This document shows positions 45,721-53,864 of a stretch of 64,000 nucleotides of DNA, in pieces. Source of the DNA: JAVJST01 sp965229715 (GTDB lineage: Bacteria > Pseudomonadota > Alphaproteobacteria > Rhodospirillales > Casp-alpha2); NCBI GenBank assembly GCA_965229715.1, contig CBDDJL010000002.1, positions 992,001-1,056,000 of the forward strand, read 5' to 3'. Below the pieces are notes generated by a model. The model did not search any database. It saw only the letters and a list, made by a program, of their open reading frames with translations, and was not told the origin of the DNA. Position numbers and translations under genes: made by a program. How positions within the stretch are numbered: position 1 is the stretch's first letter; every line of letters begins with the position of its first letter.

Positions 45721-45856
45721 ATCAGATCACGTTTTGACAGAAGCGCTTTGTGCTTCGCCACAACGTGTGAATCTGATCGGTTCTTTAAATTTCGAGCCGA
45801 TTCACATGGTTTGATGAATCGCCCGTGCGATTCCGTCAAACCATGATCGGCTCTAG
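45718..45856. repeat. Two-hairpin palindromic element, copy C
   Basis: Opens TAGATC and closes GCTCTAG. Hairpin 1 pairs GATCAGAT (45720-45727) with ATCTGATC (45771-45778) around a CACGTTTTG/CAACGTG stem. Hairpin 2 pairs GAGCCGAT (45794-45801) with ATCGGCTC (45846-45853) around CATGGTTTGA/TCAAACCATG. The first three bases are the folD stop codon. Same architecture as copies A and B, with a TTCTTTAAAT spacer between hairpins. Confidence 0.82.
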
Positions 45857-45968
45857 GGCCTGCCCCCGGCATTAGATTTTCTGCCGGTGCATGAGTTCTT
45901 TTTTGGCCGTCCGGTTCCGCCCGCATGGTAAAAGACTGCCCTCGGAAGATAACGGGCCGGAGAACGAA

Positions 45969-46319
45969 ATGGACGTCTATCATGTCTGGTGCGACCTCAA
46001 GTCCGGCGTCAGCGATGTCGAGTTCGCCGACGCGGTGACCGAGTACATGACGTATCTGACGGACGAGGGCCGCATCCGGGGCTGGCGCATGACCCGGCGC
46101 AAGCTCGGCCTCGGCCATCCCAACCTGCCGGAGTTCAACATCACCATGGAGTTCGACTCCATGACGCAGATGGATGATGCCTTCAACACGGTCTCGGCAC
46201 GCGAGGATCCGGTCGAAGGGCTGCATCACGCCGTGAACGCGCGGGTCGGCGAGGTGTTCTTTGCGCTCTATCGCGATTTTCCCGATCCGGGACGGGTGCG
46301 CGGTCAGGAAAAATTCTGA
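45969..46319 (+). CDS. Small conserved protein, DUF6614-like
   Basis: 116 aa from the ATG at 45969. YHVWCDLKSGVSDVEFADAV, then GWRMTRRKLGLGHPNLPEF and a C-terminal FFALYRDFPDPG, resemble a small alpha/beta (ferredoxin-like dimeric barrel) family annotated as DUF6614; the family name is from memory. No catalytic residues are obvious. It overlaps the convergent DUF1638 gene by 16 bases and follows folD and the repeat. Confidence 0.65.
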   Translation: MDVYHVWCDLKSGVSDVEFADAVTEYMTYLTDEGRIRGWRMTRRKLGLGHPNLPEFNITMEFDSMTQMDDAFNTVSAREDPVEGLHHAVNARVGEVFFALYRDFPDPGRVRGQEKF

Positions 46320-46921
46320 TCACCGGCTGACGCCATGGCCGTCGCCAGGTCAGCATAGCCGCGAAAGCGATATTCGTAATCGAGGTCCAGCCGGTCGGCG
46401 ATCTCTTGCGCCTTTGCCTGCAGCGCCGCATCGTCCGTCTGCGCGACGTAGACGATCTTCTTGTAGTTGCCGAACACGAACTGCGGCATGGACGGGTGAC
46501 GGTCGAGGCCAAGCGTCTGCCAGACGAATTTGTCGAAGTGCTGGCAGAAGAAATCGGTGAGGTAGAACGTCTCGATTTCGCCTTCGTGGGTTTCCTCGAA
46601 CTCGTCGTTGCCGTGGAAGAACGAAAAGCAGTGCGGTCCGGCGATCCGCTCGACGCCTTCTTCTTCCAGTACGCGGTCGATCTCGCCGGCAGTGCCGCAA
46701 TCGCCGTAAAGCACGAAGATGCTGTCGAAGGCGTGTTTGTTTTCGCGGATCTTGCCACGCAGCGCCGGGGCGATTCTGTCCGGCGTATGGTGGTACTTGG
46801 CCGGCAGGCAGGTGACCTTCATGTGCGCCCAGCCGTTCATGGCGATGAGCTGCGTGACCTCGCGGCCAAGCGCGCCGCACGCGATCAGCAGGGTTTTCGG
46901 AACTTCCGGCGGTCCGTTCAT
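46304..46921 (-). CDS. DUF1638 family protein
   Basis: 205 aa from the ATG at 46921 (ATG at 46960 is possible). The sequence ACGALGREVTQLIAMNGW, LPAKYHHTPDRI, FVLYGDCGTAGEIDRVLEE and AGPHCFSFFHGND fits DUF1638, whose conserved Cys and His (CGA, GDCG, GPHCF) suggest metal or corrinoid handling. In other genomes the family occurs beside corrinoid methyltransferases for methylated amines; none is present here, but an atypical folD lies just upstream. Confidence 0.8.
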   Translation of the reverse strand: MNGPPEVPKTLLIACGALGREVTQLIAMNGWAHMKVTCLPAKYHHTPDRIAPALRGKIRENKHAFDSIFVLYGDCGTAGEIDRVLEEEGVERIAGPHCFSFFHGNDEFEETHEGEIETFYLTDFFCQHFDKFVWQTLGLDRHPSMPQFVFGNYKKIVYVAQTDDAALQAKAQEIADRLDLDYEYRFRGYADLATAMASAGDQNFS

Positions 46922-47015
46922 AAGGGGAATGCTAACGCGGACCCGGCCCGCGGCCATCATGAAATGTTTTCTGTGATCGATGCGGTGTCTTCGTTACCGC
47001 ATGAGGGTAAGGCAA

Positions 47016-47486
47016 TCAATCGACGGCGATGTCGAAATGATGCGCGATTTCGTGCTGGATGCTGAGCTTGTCATAGAGCCCGATCGGCGCTTCGTCGCCG
47101 TCGTCGGCCTCAATGATGACGACCCAGGTGTCGCGCTCGCGGCCGATGCGGCGGACCTCGCCGATCAGCGCCGTGGCGATGCCTTGGCGGCGATGGCTCT
47201 CGGCAACGGCGAGATCGTAGATATAGATCTCGGATCGCGCCTGTTCGAGCTTTTCGAGCACGTAGGCGGTGAGGCCGCCGACCACGGTGTCGCCATCGAT
47301 GGCGGCGACGCAGATGAAGGAGTCCTTCGCCAGCAGACGACGCAGATAATCGTCCGGCGGCGGCGTGCCGAGATAGTCGTCAGGCATCTCGAACGCTTCG
47401 GCGAACAGTTCGTTCACGGATCGCAGCAGCGCGATGTCGTCGGGGCTGAGGCGGCGGATGGTCGGTTCAGAAGAAGACAAAGACAC
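47016..47486 (-). CDS. GNAT acetyltransferase resembling AAC(3)-I
   Basis: 156 aa from GTG at 47486. The stretch LTAYVLEKLEQARSEIYIYD and the following AVAESHRRQGIATALI match, almost residue for residue from memory, the core of AAC(3)-I aminoglycoside 3-N-acetyltransferases; the C-terminal LYDKLSIQHEIAHHFDI also fits. The acetyl-CoA loop is RRQGIATA. The longer frame to 47582 would overlap the preceding gene by 116 bases and adds unlike residues. Native substrate unproven; many chromosomal homologues do not confer resistance. Confidence 0.8.
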   Translation of the reverse strand: MSLSSSEPTIRRLSPDDIALLRSVNELFAEAFEMPDDYLGTPPPDDYLRRLLAKDSFICVAAIDGDTVVGGLTAYVLEKLEQARSEIYIYDLAVAESHRRQGIATALIGEVRRIGRERDTWVVIIEADDGDEAPIGLYDKLSIQHEIAHHFDIAVD

Positions 47487-48369
47487 GGCTTTCGATGCTT
47501 TCGCGGGGTTTGGCGCCGGGCGACGGTTCCGGGTTGGTGAAGGCGGTGTGGATGGCGAATCGCGCCCGTCCTGACGTGTCACTGTCGAAGGTTTTCAGGA
47601 GCAGCGGCTCCGCCGGCGTGAGCGCCGGAAACGCGACCCAGCGTTGGCCGTCGTCATGATGCGCGAGCATCAGCTCGCCAATGCGATCATGAGCGATTCG
47701 CGGCGTCGAGATCAGATTTTGCGGCCGGGCTGAGTCCGCCGCGCAAATGGCCAGCAGCGAGGTTTCCGCCGGGTGACGGATGGCGCGCCACACATTGACG
47801 ATGGCAAAGCGGCGCGTCAGCAGGTCGTCCGCTTCGTCGCCCATGATGTCGCGGACACGCTGCGGCCCCGACTTGTCGGTGTAGTCGTTGTGCACCACGG
47901 CGGACGGCTCTCGGGTGCCGTGTTCGCCCCGTTTCTCGCGGCTGTCGGCACGCCGGGTGTGATCGAAACAGACCGTGCGCACGGCCCCGGTCGCGTCCTT
48001 GACCAGCTGTTCGACCTCGGGCGTGTAGACCCGTTCGATCTCGCCGTCGTCGTAAAAGTCGTTTACGGCGCTGTCGTGCGCCGTCATTTCGAAACCCTCG
48101 CGGTCGAGGGAGAGCCCGTCGATCAGGCGACCGTTTGCGATCTCGACCGTGTGGTCCGCGTACTCGCCCTCAAGATCCAGTTCGGCATCGGCGCCGCCCT
48201 GCGACGCGCGATAGACCGGCGGCGTGTCGGAGGGCGCCAGAAATCGAAGGGCAGCGGTGAAGGTGTCCGGATGAGCCATGAGGAACATATAGGCGGGCTG
48301 ACCGGTCCATGGCAATTTTTCGTCGCACAGCGGCGAAATCGTCGGCATTTCGAGCCATGCACCCGGCAC
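47467..48369 (-). CDS. CmcJ/NvfI-family oxidoreductase
   Basis: Up to 300 aa; the real start may be the ATG at 48279 (MAHPDTFTAALRFLAP), which would give 270 aa. The middle and end, AVVHNDYTDKSGPQRVRDIM, FAIVNVWRAIRHPAETSLLAICAADS and HTAFTNPE with a closing ESIESRVFVF, fit the CmcJ-like family, named after a cephamycin methoxylation protein and thought to be 2-oxoglutarate/Fe-type oxygenases. The substrate is unknown. It overlaps the acetyltransferase by 20 bases, suggesting coupled expression. Confidence 0.75.
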   Translation of the reverse strand: MPGAWLEMPTISPLCDEKLPWTGQPAYMFLMAHPDTFTAALRFLAPSDTPPVYRASQGGADAELDLEGEYADHTVEIANGRLIDGLSLDREGFEMTAHDSAVNDFYDDGEIERVYTPEVEQLVKDATGAVRTVCFDHTRRADSREKRGEHGTREPSAVVHNDYTDKSGPQRVRDIMGDEADDLLTRRFAIVNVWRAIRHPAETSLLAICAADSARPQNLISTPRIAHDRIGELMLAHHDDGQRWVAFPALTPAEPLLLKTFDSDTSGRARFAIHTAFTNPEPSPGAKPRESIESRVFVFF

Positions 48370-48494
48370 AACCCCCGCATGCAGCGCACCGGCTTGCCTT
48401 TTTCAGGCGATTCCGACTATAAGCCCGGCCGCTATGTTGCAGCGCAGCATAAATCGGTATCGGTTTGCGCGATGGAATTGAACGAGGCGATCTG

Positions 48495-49079
48495 ATGACA
48501 CCGTGTTGCTTGAGATTGCAGAGCGCGCTGGCGCTCGCCTTACTGGTTTTGATTTCCGTGACCTGGCTTTCGAAGGCGCCGGCCCGCGCCGACTTCGCCT
48601 TGCAGGACGTCAACCGTCCGCTGGCGACCGCATTTCTGATCCCGTTGATCTACGGCGGTAGCGATCGCGCGGAAAGATTCACTGCGGACGAGGCCCGCTG
48701 CCTTGCGCTCAATATCTACTGGGAAGCCCGGTCGGAATCGTTGCGTGGCCAGCTTGCCGTCGGCGCGGTGACCTTGAACCGTGTCGCCGATCCGCATTTC
48801 CCGGGCGATATCTGCGGCGTCGTCTATCAGGGCGGCGAGGCCCGCCGGCACCGCTGCCAGTTCTCGTGGTGGTGCGACGGCAAGAAGGACGACCCCCTCG
48901 AGGCCGAGGCCTGGGCCAGGGCGCAACAGGTCGCGCGGCGGCTGATCGCCGGGTCCGCTGACGACCCGACGGATGGCGCGCTCTGGTACCACGCGGATTA
49001 CGTTCGCCCGGCGTGGCGCGCGTCCATGGCTCACACAGTTCAGATCGGCCGCCACGTTTTCTATCGCCGGGATGCGTAA
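48495..49079 (+). CDS. Cell-wall hydrolase (SleB/CwlJ family)
   Basis: 194 aa from the ATG at 48495, which follows GAGGCG. A signal peptide or anchor (residues 6-32) precedes a Hydrolase_2 domain: ARCLALNIYWEARSESLRGQ with the likely catalytic Glu, QLAVGAVTLNRV, and CQFSWWCDG. These enzymes cut peptidoglycan glycan strands (lytic transglycosylase-type). Acts in the periplasm. Single gene with its own promoter region (48370-48494). Confidence 0.88.
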   Translation: MTPCCLRLQSALALALLVLISVTWLSKAPARADFALQDVNRPLATAFLIPLIYGGSDRAERFTADEARCLALNIYWEARSESLRGQLAVGAVTLNRVADPHFPGDICGVVYQGGEARRHRCQFSWWCDGKKDDPLEAEAWARAQQVARRLIAGSADDPTDGALWYHADYVRPAWRASMAHTVQIGRHVFYRRDA

Positions 49080-49173
49080 AACGGGATGCATGGGACGGGC
49101 CGTCTCGATTAGGACGGGGTGCTCGCCGGAACGATAGATTAGTCTTTCGCATAAGATAGGGAGAGACTTGGCC

Positions 49174-50805
49174 ATGCATGCGACGCTAATCCTGACCAAC
49201 GGCAAGATCGCCACCATGGACGGCGGACCGAGCGAGATCGGCACGGTGGCCGAAGCCGTCGCCGTGCACGGCAATCGGATCATGGCGGTCGGATCGTCGG
49301 ACAATATCGCGGCGCTTGCCGGGCCGGAAACCGAGGTGATCGATCTCGCTGGTGCGACGGCCATTCCTGGCATCATCGACAGCCATTGCCACCCGGACGC
49401 CACGGCGCTGGGCCTTGCGCGCCCGAAGCTGCGGCCGCCCGAGTTCAATTCGATCGGCGACGTGCTTGCCGCCGTGCGACAGCACGGTTCGACCGCCGGA
49501 CCGGACGACTGGTTCGAGGGCGACGGCTACAACAACGCGCGGCTCGGCGGTTATCCGACCCGTGATCAACTCGACGAGGCGGCCGGCGGATCGCCGGTCA
49601 TTCTCTACCGCATGGACGGTCACGTCGCCGTGGTGAACTCCCGCGCGCTGGAGATCGCCGGTATCCCCGAGGACGTCGCCGATCCCGAGCACGGCCAGTT
49701 CGACCGCGATCCCGATACCGGGCGGCTTACCGGCGTGGTGCGCGAGGAAGCGTTCTTCACGTTCAAACGCATGTTTCGCAGCGACAGTACCGTTGCGGAG
49801 CTTGAAGACGGGCTGCCTAGGGTGTTCGCCGACTACCTGAGTCTCGGCATTACCAGCGTCCACAATTCGGTGACCCGAACCAAGGTGTTTCGCGCCTATC
49901 AGAACCTGAAACGCGCCGGGAGACTCAACATGCGGGTCGGCGTCATCGTCAACGGCGACGATGACGAGGAATTCCGCAACGCCGTCCGCGCCGGCATTCA
50001 GACCGGCCTCGGCGATGACTGGCTGAAGATCGTCGGTGTCGAGTGGATTGCCGACGCCAGCGTCGGCGGCCGCACGGCGGCGTTTTACGAGCCCTATCAG
50101 GGCGAACCCGATCTCGGCGAGCCGGTTCCCAACACCGGTATGCAGTTGTTCAGCCGCGAATACCTCGAACCCCGGGTCATCGAGGCCCACAAGGCCGGGC
50201 TGACGGTCTGTATCGAGGGTCTCGGCGACCGCGGCGTCGATTTCGCGCTCGATCTGATCGAGGCGGCACTCGAAGCCGAACCGCGCGACGATCACCGCAT
50301 GCGGATCGAACATTGTTGCTGCGTTCCCGACGATCAGATGGCGCGCATCGAGGCACTTGGCGTCGTGCCGTCGTCGGCGACGGCGTTCCTGCACGATCTC
50401 GGCGATCTCTATATCCGTAATCGCGGCGCGGCGGCGATGAAGCACATGTTCCGCCACCGCACCTATATCGACCGAGGCATTCCGGCGGCCGGTCATTCCG
50501 ACGATCCGGTGTGCACGCCGAATCCGTTCCGCACGCTCTGGACCATGGTCACACGAACCACCCAGACCGGCGAGACGGCCGGTCCGGAGGAGGCGGTTAC
50601 GGTGGCCGAAGCGATTCACGCCTATACGTCTCTCGGCGCCTGGATCGGCCGCGAGGAGGACATCAAGGGCCGTCTGGTGCCGGGCATGCTGGCGGATATC
50701 GCCGTGCTCGACCGCGATATCTTCACCGTCGATCCCAACGCCATCGCCGAAACCGGCGTCACGCTGACCATGTTGGATGGCGAGATCGTCCACCGCGCAG
50801 CATAG
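49174..50805 (+). CDS. Amidohydrolase family protein (YtcJ-like)
   Basis: 543 aa. Metal-dependent TIM-barrel hydrolase with the HxH pair in IDSHCHPDA, a small N-terminal composite beta-domain (LILTNGKIATMDG), later metal-site His residues (RIEHCC) and Asp in AAGHSDDPVCTPNP. The C-terminal VPGMLADIAVLDRDIF is typical of the YtcJ/Amidohydro_3 group. The ATG at 49174 is better spaced from GGGAGAG than the in-frame TTG at 49168. It is followed 77 bases later by the FAD oxidase, so may join that catabolic set. Confidence 0.88.
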   Translation: MHATLILTNGKIATMDGGPSEIGTVAEAVAVHGNRIMAVGSSDNIAALAGPETEVIDLAGATAIPGIIDSHCHPDATALGLARPKLRPPEFNSIGDVLAAVRQHGSTAGPDDWFEGDGYNNARLGGYPTRDQLDEAAGGSPVILYRMDGHVAVVNSRALEIAGIPEDVADPEHGQFDRDPDTGRLTGVVREEAFFTFKRMFRSDSTVAELEDGLPRVFADYLSLGITSVHNSVTRTKVFRAYQNLKRAGRLNMRVGVIVNGDDDEEFRNAVRAGIQTGLGDDWLKIVGVEWIADASVGGRTAAFYEPYQGEPDLGEPVPNTGMQLFSREYLEPRVIEAHKAGLTVCIEGLGDRGVDFALDLIEAALEAEPRDDHRMRIEHCCCVPDDQMARIEALGVVPSSATAFLHDLGDLYIRNRGAAAMKHMFRHRTYIDRGIPAAGHSDDPVCTPNPFRTLWTMVTRTTQTGETAGPEEAVTVAEAIHAYTSLGAWIGREEDIKGRLVPGMLADIAVLDRDIFTVDPNAIAETGVTLTMLDGEIVHRAA

Positions 50806-50882
50806 ACGTTAGCGCAAATGGGGCAGTTGGGACCGGGCCGACGAGGCTCTACGATGCCCCGACAACAGTTTGCGGAATCGAT

Positions 50883-52238
50883 ATGAAGTATCTCTACGAT
50901 AATCACGCCTACAACTTCGAAAAGCCGGTGGAGAGCTGGTGGGAGGCGTCTGCCGGCGATTCCGTCGAAACGCCCGACCTCGCGGCGGAAGAGAACGTCA
51001 ACTGCGACATCGCCATCATCGGCGGCGGCTACACCGGTCTCAGCGCGGCGTACCATCTGTGCCGCGATCACGGTGCCGATGTTCGCGTGCTCGACGCCGG
51101 CAAGATCGGCTGGGGCGCGTCGGGGCGCAACGGCGGATTCTGCGGACCGGGGGCGACCAAGCTGAGCCGCGAACAGATGCTGGAACGCTACGGCGTCGAG
51201 GCGGTCAAGGCGTTCGGCCAGATGCAGCGCGAGGCGGTCGATCTCGTGGCCGAGCTGATCGAGACGGAAAGCATCGATTGCGACAAGACCGCCGAACAAG
51301 GCGAGGTCTGTTTCGCGCACAAGCCGAACCGCGTCGACGGCTTACGTGAGGAGGCCGAACTGCCGAAGGACATGTTCCCGTTCGAAACCGAATTCCTCGA
51401 CCGAACCGAATGCCGCGAATTCGGCATCGCCGGACCCGAGGTCTACGGCGGATTCGTGATGAAGGGACCGTTCGGCCTGCACCCGTTGAAGTACTGTCAG
51501 GGACTCGCGCGCGCAGCTCAGAGGCAGGGCGCCAAATTGCACGGTCATTCCCGCGTCACCGATTGGCGCCGCGACGGCTCGGACCACGTGTTGACGACGG
51601 CGAAGGGGGAGGTTCGCGCCAAGAAGGTGATCGTCGGCACCAACGGCTACACGTCGGAGGATCTCCATTCCGGGCTGACCGCGCGGTTGCTGCCGACGCT
51701 GACCAATATTCTCGTGACAAGGCCGCTGACGCAGGCGGAACTTGACGCGCAGGGCTGGACGTCGACGGCGGTCTGTTTCGACACCCGGAAGCTGTTGCAT
51801 TACGTGCGGTTGCTGCCGGACGGGCGGTTCCTGTTCGGCGGGCGCGGCGGCTGGGATGCGTCTGCGCGGGGCGTCGCCAAGCGGCGCGAGATCATGGTCG
51901 CGCAGTTCAAGCGCATGTTCCCGGCGTGGGCCGCCGTCGAGTTTACCCACTTCTGGAACGGCTTCGTTTGCGTCACCTACGACCGGGTCGTGAAAACCGG
52001 CCTGATCGACGACGATCCGTCGATGATCTGCGCGCTCGCCTATCACGGCAGCGGCGTCGGCACGGCGACGTGGAACGGCCGCATGGCTGCCCGGATCGCT
52101 GCCGGCAACGCGGCTCTGGACACGCACGTCCCGTTGATGATGCGGGGCGCACCGCCGAAGTTCCCGATGCCGTGGCTTCGCAAGACCTACCTGAAGGCGA
52201 TGTATGCGACTTACGGGTTGAAGGACGAGTGGTTGTAG
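50883..52238 (+). CDS. FAD-dependent oxidoreductase, DAO family, PuuB-like
   Basis: 451 aa. N-terminal FAD-binding GxGxxG (IAIIGGGYTGLSAAYHL) at residues 43-59, the FAD-ring motif GWGASGRNGGFCGPG, and a C-terminal ALAYHGSGVGTATWNGRMAA place it with gamma-glutamylputrescine oxidase (PuuB) and glycine/sarcosine-type oxidases. Predicted reaction: oxidation of an amine to an aldehyde (or imine). The aldehyde dehydrogenase starts one base after its stop, matching the PuuB-PuuC order of steps. The upstream open frame is antisense or shifted amidohydrolase sequence. Confidence 0.9.
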   Translation: MKYLYDNHAYNFEKPVESWWEASAGDSVETPDLAAEENVNCDIAIIGGGYTGLSAAYHLCRDHGADVRVLDAGKIGWGASGRNGGFCGPGATKLSREQMLERYGVEAVKAFGQMQREAVDLVAELIETESIDCDKTAEQGEVCFAHKPNRVDGLREEAELPKDMFPFETEFLDRTECREFGIAGPEVYGGFVMKGPFGLHPLKYCQGLARAAQRQGAKLHGHSRVTDWRRDGSDHVLTTAKGEVRAKKVIVGTNGYTSEDLHSGLTARLLPTLTNILVTRPLTQAELDAQGWTSTAVCFDTRKLLHYVRLLPDGRFLFGGRGGWDASARGVAKRREIMVAQFKRMFPAWAAVEFTHFWNGFVCVTYDRVVKTGLIDDDPSMICALAYHGSGVGTATWNGRMAARIAAGNAALDTHVPLMMRGAPPKFPMPWLRKTYLKAMYATYGLKDEWL

Positions 52239-52239
52239 A

Positions 52240-53754
52240 ATGGCCGATTTCGATCCGAACGGCCGTCTGATCTTTCATGGCGGCAGGTATCGTACGGCGG
52301 CGGGCGACGGCGTTCTGACGCCCGTCGACCCTGCGAGCGGCGACGTCGTCGGCCAGGTTGCCATCACCGAAACCGGCGAGATCGACGCCATTCTCGATGC
52401 CGTCAACGCGGCCCAGAAGAATTGGGCGGCGATCGACGAGAAATCCCGCGCCACGATGCTGCACCGCATCGCCGACCGGATCGAGAACACGGACTTCGAG
52501 GACGTCGCCCTGCAGATGGTGCGCGAGGTCGGCAAGCCCTACCCCGAAGCGACGGGCGAGCTCGCCAATGTTGCACCGATTTTCCGCTACTATGCCGAAA
52601 TGGCACGGGATTCGGGCGGTATCCTGCCCGGTACGACACAGGCCGGATCGCACCAGTTCGCGCGCTACTTCCCCTACGGCACCAGCGTACATATCGTGCC
52701 GTTCAATTTCCCGATCCTGCTGATGTGCTGGTCGGTCGCGGCGTCGCTGGCGGCCGGCAACGGCTGTGTCATCAAGCCGTCGGAGCTGACGTCGCTGACG
52801 ACCTTGCGGTTCATGAAGCATTTCGCCGGGTTGCTGCCCGATGGCCTGATCGCCTGCGTCACCGGCACCGGCGAGGCCGCGCAGCACCTGATCAAATCCG
52901 CAAAGACCCATGTCGTGACGTTTACGGGCGGGGTCGAAACCGGCCGCAAGGTCGCGGTCAGTTGCGCCGAGGCGCTGAAGCCCTGTGTTATCGAGGCCGG
53001 CGGCAGCGATCCGCTGATCGTCACCGAACACGCGCCGCTCGACGTCGCCATCCACGGCTCCGTGACCGCGGCGTTTCACATGTCGGGTCAGGTGTGTACG
53101 TCGGCCGAGCGGTTCTTTGTGCATGACGCCGTACATGACCGTTTCGTGGAAGGTTTTGTTGACGCGACCCGCAAGCTCCGGATCGGCAGCGGCCTCGACG
53201 TTGCCGAGATCGGTCCGCTGGTGAACGAGACCGCGCGCGACAAGGTGATCCGGCTGGTCGACGAGGCCAAGGACGCCGGCGCAACGGTCGAGTGCGGCGG
53301 ACGCGTACCGTCCGATTTCAATGCCGGCTGGTACTACGAGCCGACGATCCTGACCGGCTGCACGCCGGACATGGAGATCATGCAGACCGAGGTGTTCGGC
53401 CCGGTTGCGTCGGTCTGTAAGGTATCAAACCTCGACGAGGCGCTGACGTTGGCGAGCGACACGCCGTTCGGTCTCGGCGCCTCGATTTTCACCGAGAGCC
53501 TGGAGGAGGCGCACCGGGCGTACGAACGGCTCGAAGCCGGCATGGTCTGGGTCAACAATCCGCTGATCGACAACGACGCCATCCCGTTCGGCGGCTGGAA
53601 GCATTCCGGCATGGGCCGCAATCTCGGCCGTCACGGGATCGATGCGTTCCGCCAAACCAAGATGGGCATCATGGACTGGAAGCCGGCCGTTCAGGATTGG
53701 TGGTACCCGTATCCGGACGACTGGTTCCATGGCGCGTCGGGGCGGGAATTCTGA
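52240..53754 (+). CDS. Aldehyde dehydrogenase
   Basis: 504 aa NAD(P)-dependent enzyme. Rossmann parts VPFNFPILLMCWS and IKPSELTSLT, glycine motif FTGGVETGRKV, general-base Glu in IEAGGSDPLI (Ala replaces the usual Leu) and catalytic Cys in GQVCTSAERFF. Closing WKHSGMGRNLG is typical. It would oxidise the aldehyde from the FAD oxidase directly upstream. The exact substrate is not evident; resembles succinate-semialdehyde/aminobutyraldehyde dehydrogenase types. Confidence 0.93.
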   Translation: MADFDPNGRLIFHGGRYRTAAGDGVLTPVDPASGDVVGQVAITETGEIDAILDAVNAAQKNWAAIDEKSRATMLHRIADRIENTDFEDVALQMVREVGKPYPEATGELANVAPIFRYYAEMARDSGGILPGTTQAGSHQFARYFPYGTSVHIVPFNFPILLMCWSVAASLAAGNGCVIKPSELTSLTTLRFMKHFAGLLPDGLIACVTGTGEAAQHLIKSAKTHVVTFTGGVETGRKVAVSCAEALKPCVIEAGGSDPLIVTEHAPLDVAIHGSVTAAFHMSGQVCTSAERFFVHDAVHDRFVEGFVDATRKLRIGSGLDVAEIGPLVNETARDKVIRLVDEAKDAGATVECGGRVPSDFNAGWYYEPTILTGCTPDMEIMQTEVFGPVASVCKVSNLDEALTLASDTPFGLGASIFTESLEEAHRAYERLEAGMVWVNNPLIDNDAIPFGGWKHSGMGRNLGRHGIDAFRQTKMGIMDWKPAVQDWWYPYPDDWFHGASGREF

Positions 53755-53864
53755 CGGGCGGGACGACGGCAATTGATTTGCCAAGATTGATTTGATGGGC
53801 GGGGCTTTGCATCATCACGCAGTCAAATAAATACTACGAAACGAAAGAGGACAGGGAGATCATC

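Noticed and set aside
49186..50793. 535-codon frame antisense to the amidohydrolase
   Set aside because: Composition rich in Arg, His and Asp with no recognisable fold; the amidohydrolase carries full metal-site motifs on the plus strand.
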